Source: Planktomarina sp. (GTDB lineage: Bacteria > Pseudomonadota > Alphaproteobacteria > Rhodobacterales > Rhodobacteraceae). From it: a DNA stretch of 5,904 nt. The stretch covers positions 1 through 5,904 of the forward strand of contig JADHLF010000069.1 of assembly GCA_016780825.1 (NCBI GenBank), given 5' to 3'. Position numbers and translations under genes: made by a program. The stretch's first letter is position 1. Every line of letters starts with the position of its first letter. Under the pieces are notes generated by a model that made no database searches, was not told where the DNA came from, and saw only the letters and a list, made by a program, of their open reading frames with translations. Of the stretch, positions 5,004 to 5,904 are shown piece after piece.

Positions 5004-5904
5004 ATGGAAATGAACCTTGGACTGTCAGAGCGTGTCGCGAAGCTGCGGGACCGAGTTTCGGAAATTATTCGAAATGATATTATGCCCTTAGAAGCGGAGT
5101 ACCATGCGGAGGTTTCCAAAGGGGACCGCTGGACATTGACCGATCGTCAGGTGGAAATCATGACCGGGCTGAAAGAGAAGGTGCGCGCGGAAGGTCTGTG
5201 GAATTTTTGGCTGACGGGCAGCGACAAAGGCTTTGGCCTGACGACGGTGGAATATGCCTATATGGCCGAAGAGCTGGGCAAATCACCTTTGGCTGCTGAG
5301 GTGTTCAACTGTTCTGCGCCCGATACGGGCAATATGGAAGTCTTCGAGCGCTATGGCACCGAAGAGATGAAAACCCGCTGGCTTGCGCCGCTGTTGGCAG
5401 GGGAAATCCGATCCGCCTATGTCATGACCGAGCCGGATGTGGCGTCCTCGGATGCGACGAATTTAAGCCTAAGCTGCGTGCGGGACGGCGATGACTATGT
5501 GTTGAATGGCGAGAAATGGTGGGCCAGCGGCGCGGGTGATCCACGCTGTGCGGTCTATATTGTCATGGTGAAAACCGGTGCTGAAGATGCGCCCAAGCAC
5601 AAACGCCATTCAATGATCGTCGTTGATGCGGCGACACCGGGGATTGAAAAACTGCGGCCCATGGAGATTTATGGCCATGATGACGCGCCGCATGGGCATT
5701 ACCACTTGCGCTTCACCAATGTGCGCGTGGCTGCTGAAAACATGCTGCTGGGCGAAGAGCGCGGCTTTGAGATTGCCCAAGGCCGGCTTGGTCCCGGGCG
5801 CATTCATCATTGCATGCGGGCGATTGGCCAAGCGGAGGCGGCGCTGGAGCTTATGTGCAAACGCAGTTTGAGCCGAACAGCTTTTGGCAAGCCCCTGGCG
5901 CATT
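5004..5904 (+). CDS. ACAD10/ACAD11-type acyl-CoA dehydrogenase, N-terminal part (runs off the right edge)
   Basis: I translated this by hand: 300 codons are present without a stop, of roughly 400 expected. It belongs to the branch of acyl-CoA dehydrogenases that includes the C-terminal domain of animal ACAD10/11 and the LvaC protein. Diagnostic stretches are NCSAPDTGNMEVFERYG (102-118), VMTEPDVASSDATN (140-153, the FAD/substrate motif in its ACAD11 form), GEKWWASGAGDPRC (169-182), IYGHDDAPHGHYHLRFTNV (222-240) and GRLGPGRIHHCMRAIG (260-275). SRTAFGK (290-296) begins the C-terminal helical domain. LvaC-type enzymes act on 4-phosphoacyl-CoA, removing phosphate to give an enoyl-CoA, and that role fits the kinase gene on the other strand. 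An ordinary alpha,beta-dehydrogenase activity is the alternative. The start is set by GAGGG at spacing 7 and an in-frame stop at 4965. Expression is probably controlled by the palindrome at 4927-4946. The usual C-terminal catalytic glutamate lies outside the window and cannot be checked. Confidence 0.93.
   Translation, partial: MEMNLGLSERVAKLRDRVSEIIRNDIMPLEAEYHAEVSKGDRWTLTDRQVEIMTGLKEKVRAEGLWNFWLTGSDKGFGLTTVEYAYMAEELGKSPLAAEVFNCSAPDTGNMEVFERYGTEEMKTRWLAPLLAGEIRSAYVMTEPDVASSDATNLSLSCVRDGDDYVLNGEKWWASGAGDPRCAVYIVMVKTGAEDAPKHKRHSMIVVDAATPGIEKLRPMEIYGHDDAPHGHYHLRFTNVRVAAENMLLGEERGFEIAQGRLGPGRIHHCMRAIGQAEAALELMCKRSLSRTAFGKPLAH

Overview
The window is a dense fatty-acid / acyl-CoA catabolism locus from a bacterium. 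The style of the genes (closely packed, a multifunctional hydratase-dehydrogenase, acyl-CoA dehydrogenases, a TetR regulator, moderately GC-rich DNA) suggests an alphaproteobacterium, possibly a marine Rhodobacterales/Roseobacter-type organism. That placement is inference from protein style, since no rRNA or marker gene is present. Nearly every base belongs to a gene. There are no RNA genes, mobile elements or CRISPR arrays that I can support.

Layout: a 95-bp divergent intergenic region at 4909-5003 is the control centre. To its right, on the + strand, runs an ACAD10/ACAD11-type acyl-CoA dehydrogenase (5004 to the right edge, C-terminus missing). To its left, on the - strand, runs a series of five genes: a MaoC/NodN-like (R)-hydratase (4908-4408), an APH-fold ACAD10/11-type kinase (4411-3371), a TetR repressor (3374-2769), a FadB/FadJ-like enoyl-CoA hydratase / 3-hydroxyacyl-CoA dehydrogenase (2699-609), and a second, different acyl-CoA dehydrogenase (604 to the left edge, C-terminus missing). 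The first three are joined by ATGA stop/start overlaps. A 69-bp gap follows the TetR gene. The last two are 4 bp apart.

Control: the divergent region contains a perfect 20-bp palindrome at 4927-4946. It sits in the spacer of a TTGACA promoter for the rightward gene and covers the -10 of a candidate leftward promoter. The simplest reading is that the TetR protein encoded in the leftward operon binds this palindrome, represses both directions and itself, and is released by an acyl-CoA or related pathway ligand.

How the genes may work together: in animals the kinase and dehydrogenase domains are fused in ACAD10 and ACAD11, and in the Pseudomonas putida levulinate (lva) pathway they are separate proteins acting on 4-hydroxyacyl-CoA by phosphorylation and then elimination of phosphate. 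The split pair here, flanked by two hydratases, a 3-hydroxyacyl-CoA dehydrogenase and a further acyl-CoA dehydrogenase, looks like a self-contained route that channels 4-hydroxy acids (or lactones derived from them) into beta-oxidation. No thiolase, CoA ligase or LvaB-like small protein is visible, and any of these could lie outside the window. The substrate assignment is inference.
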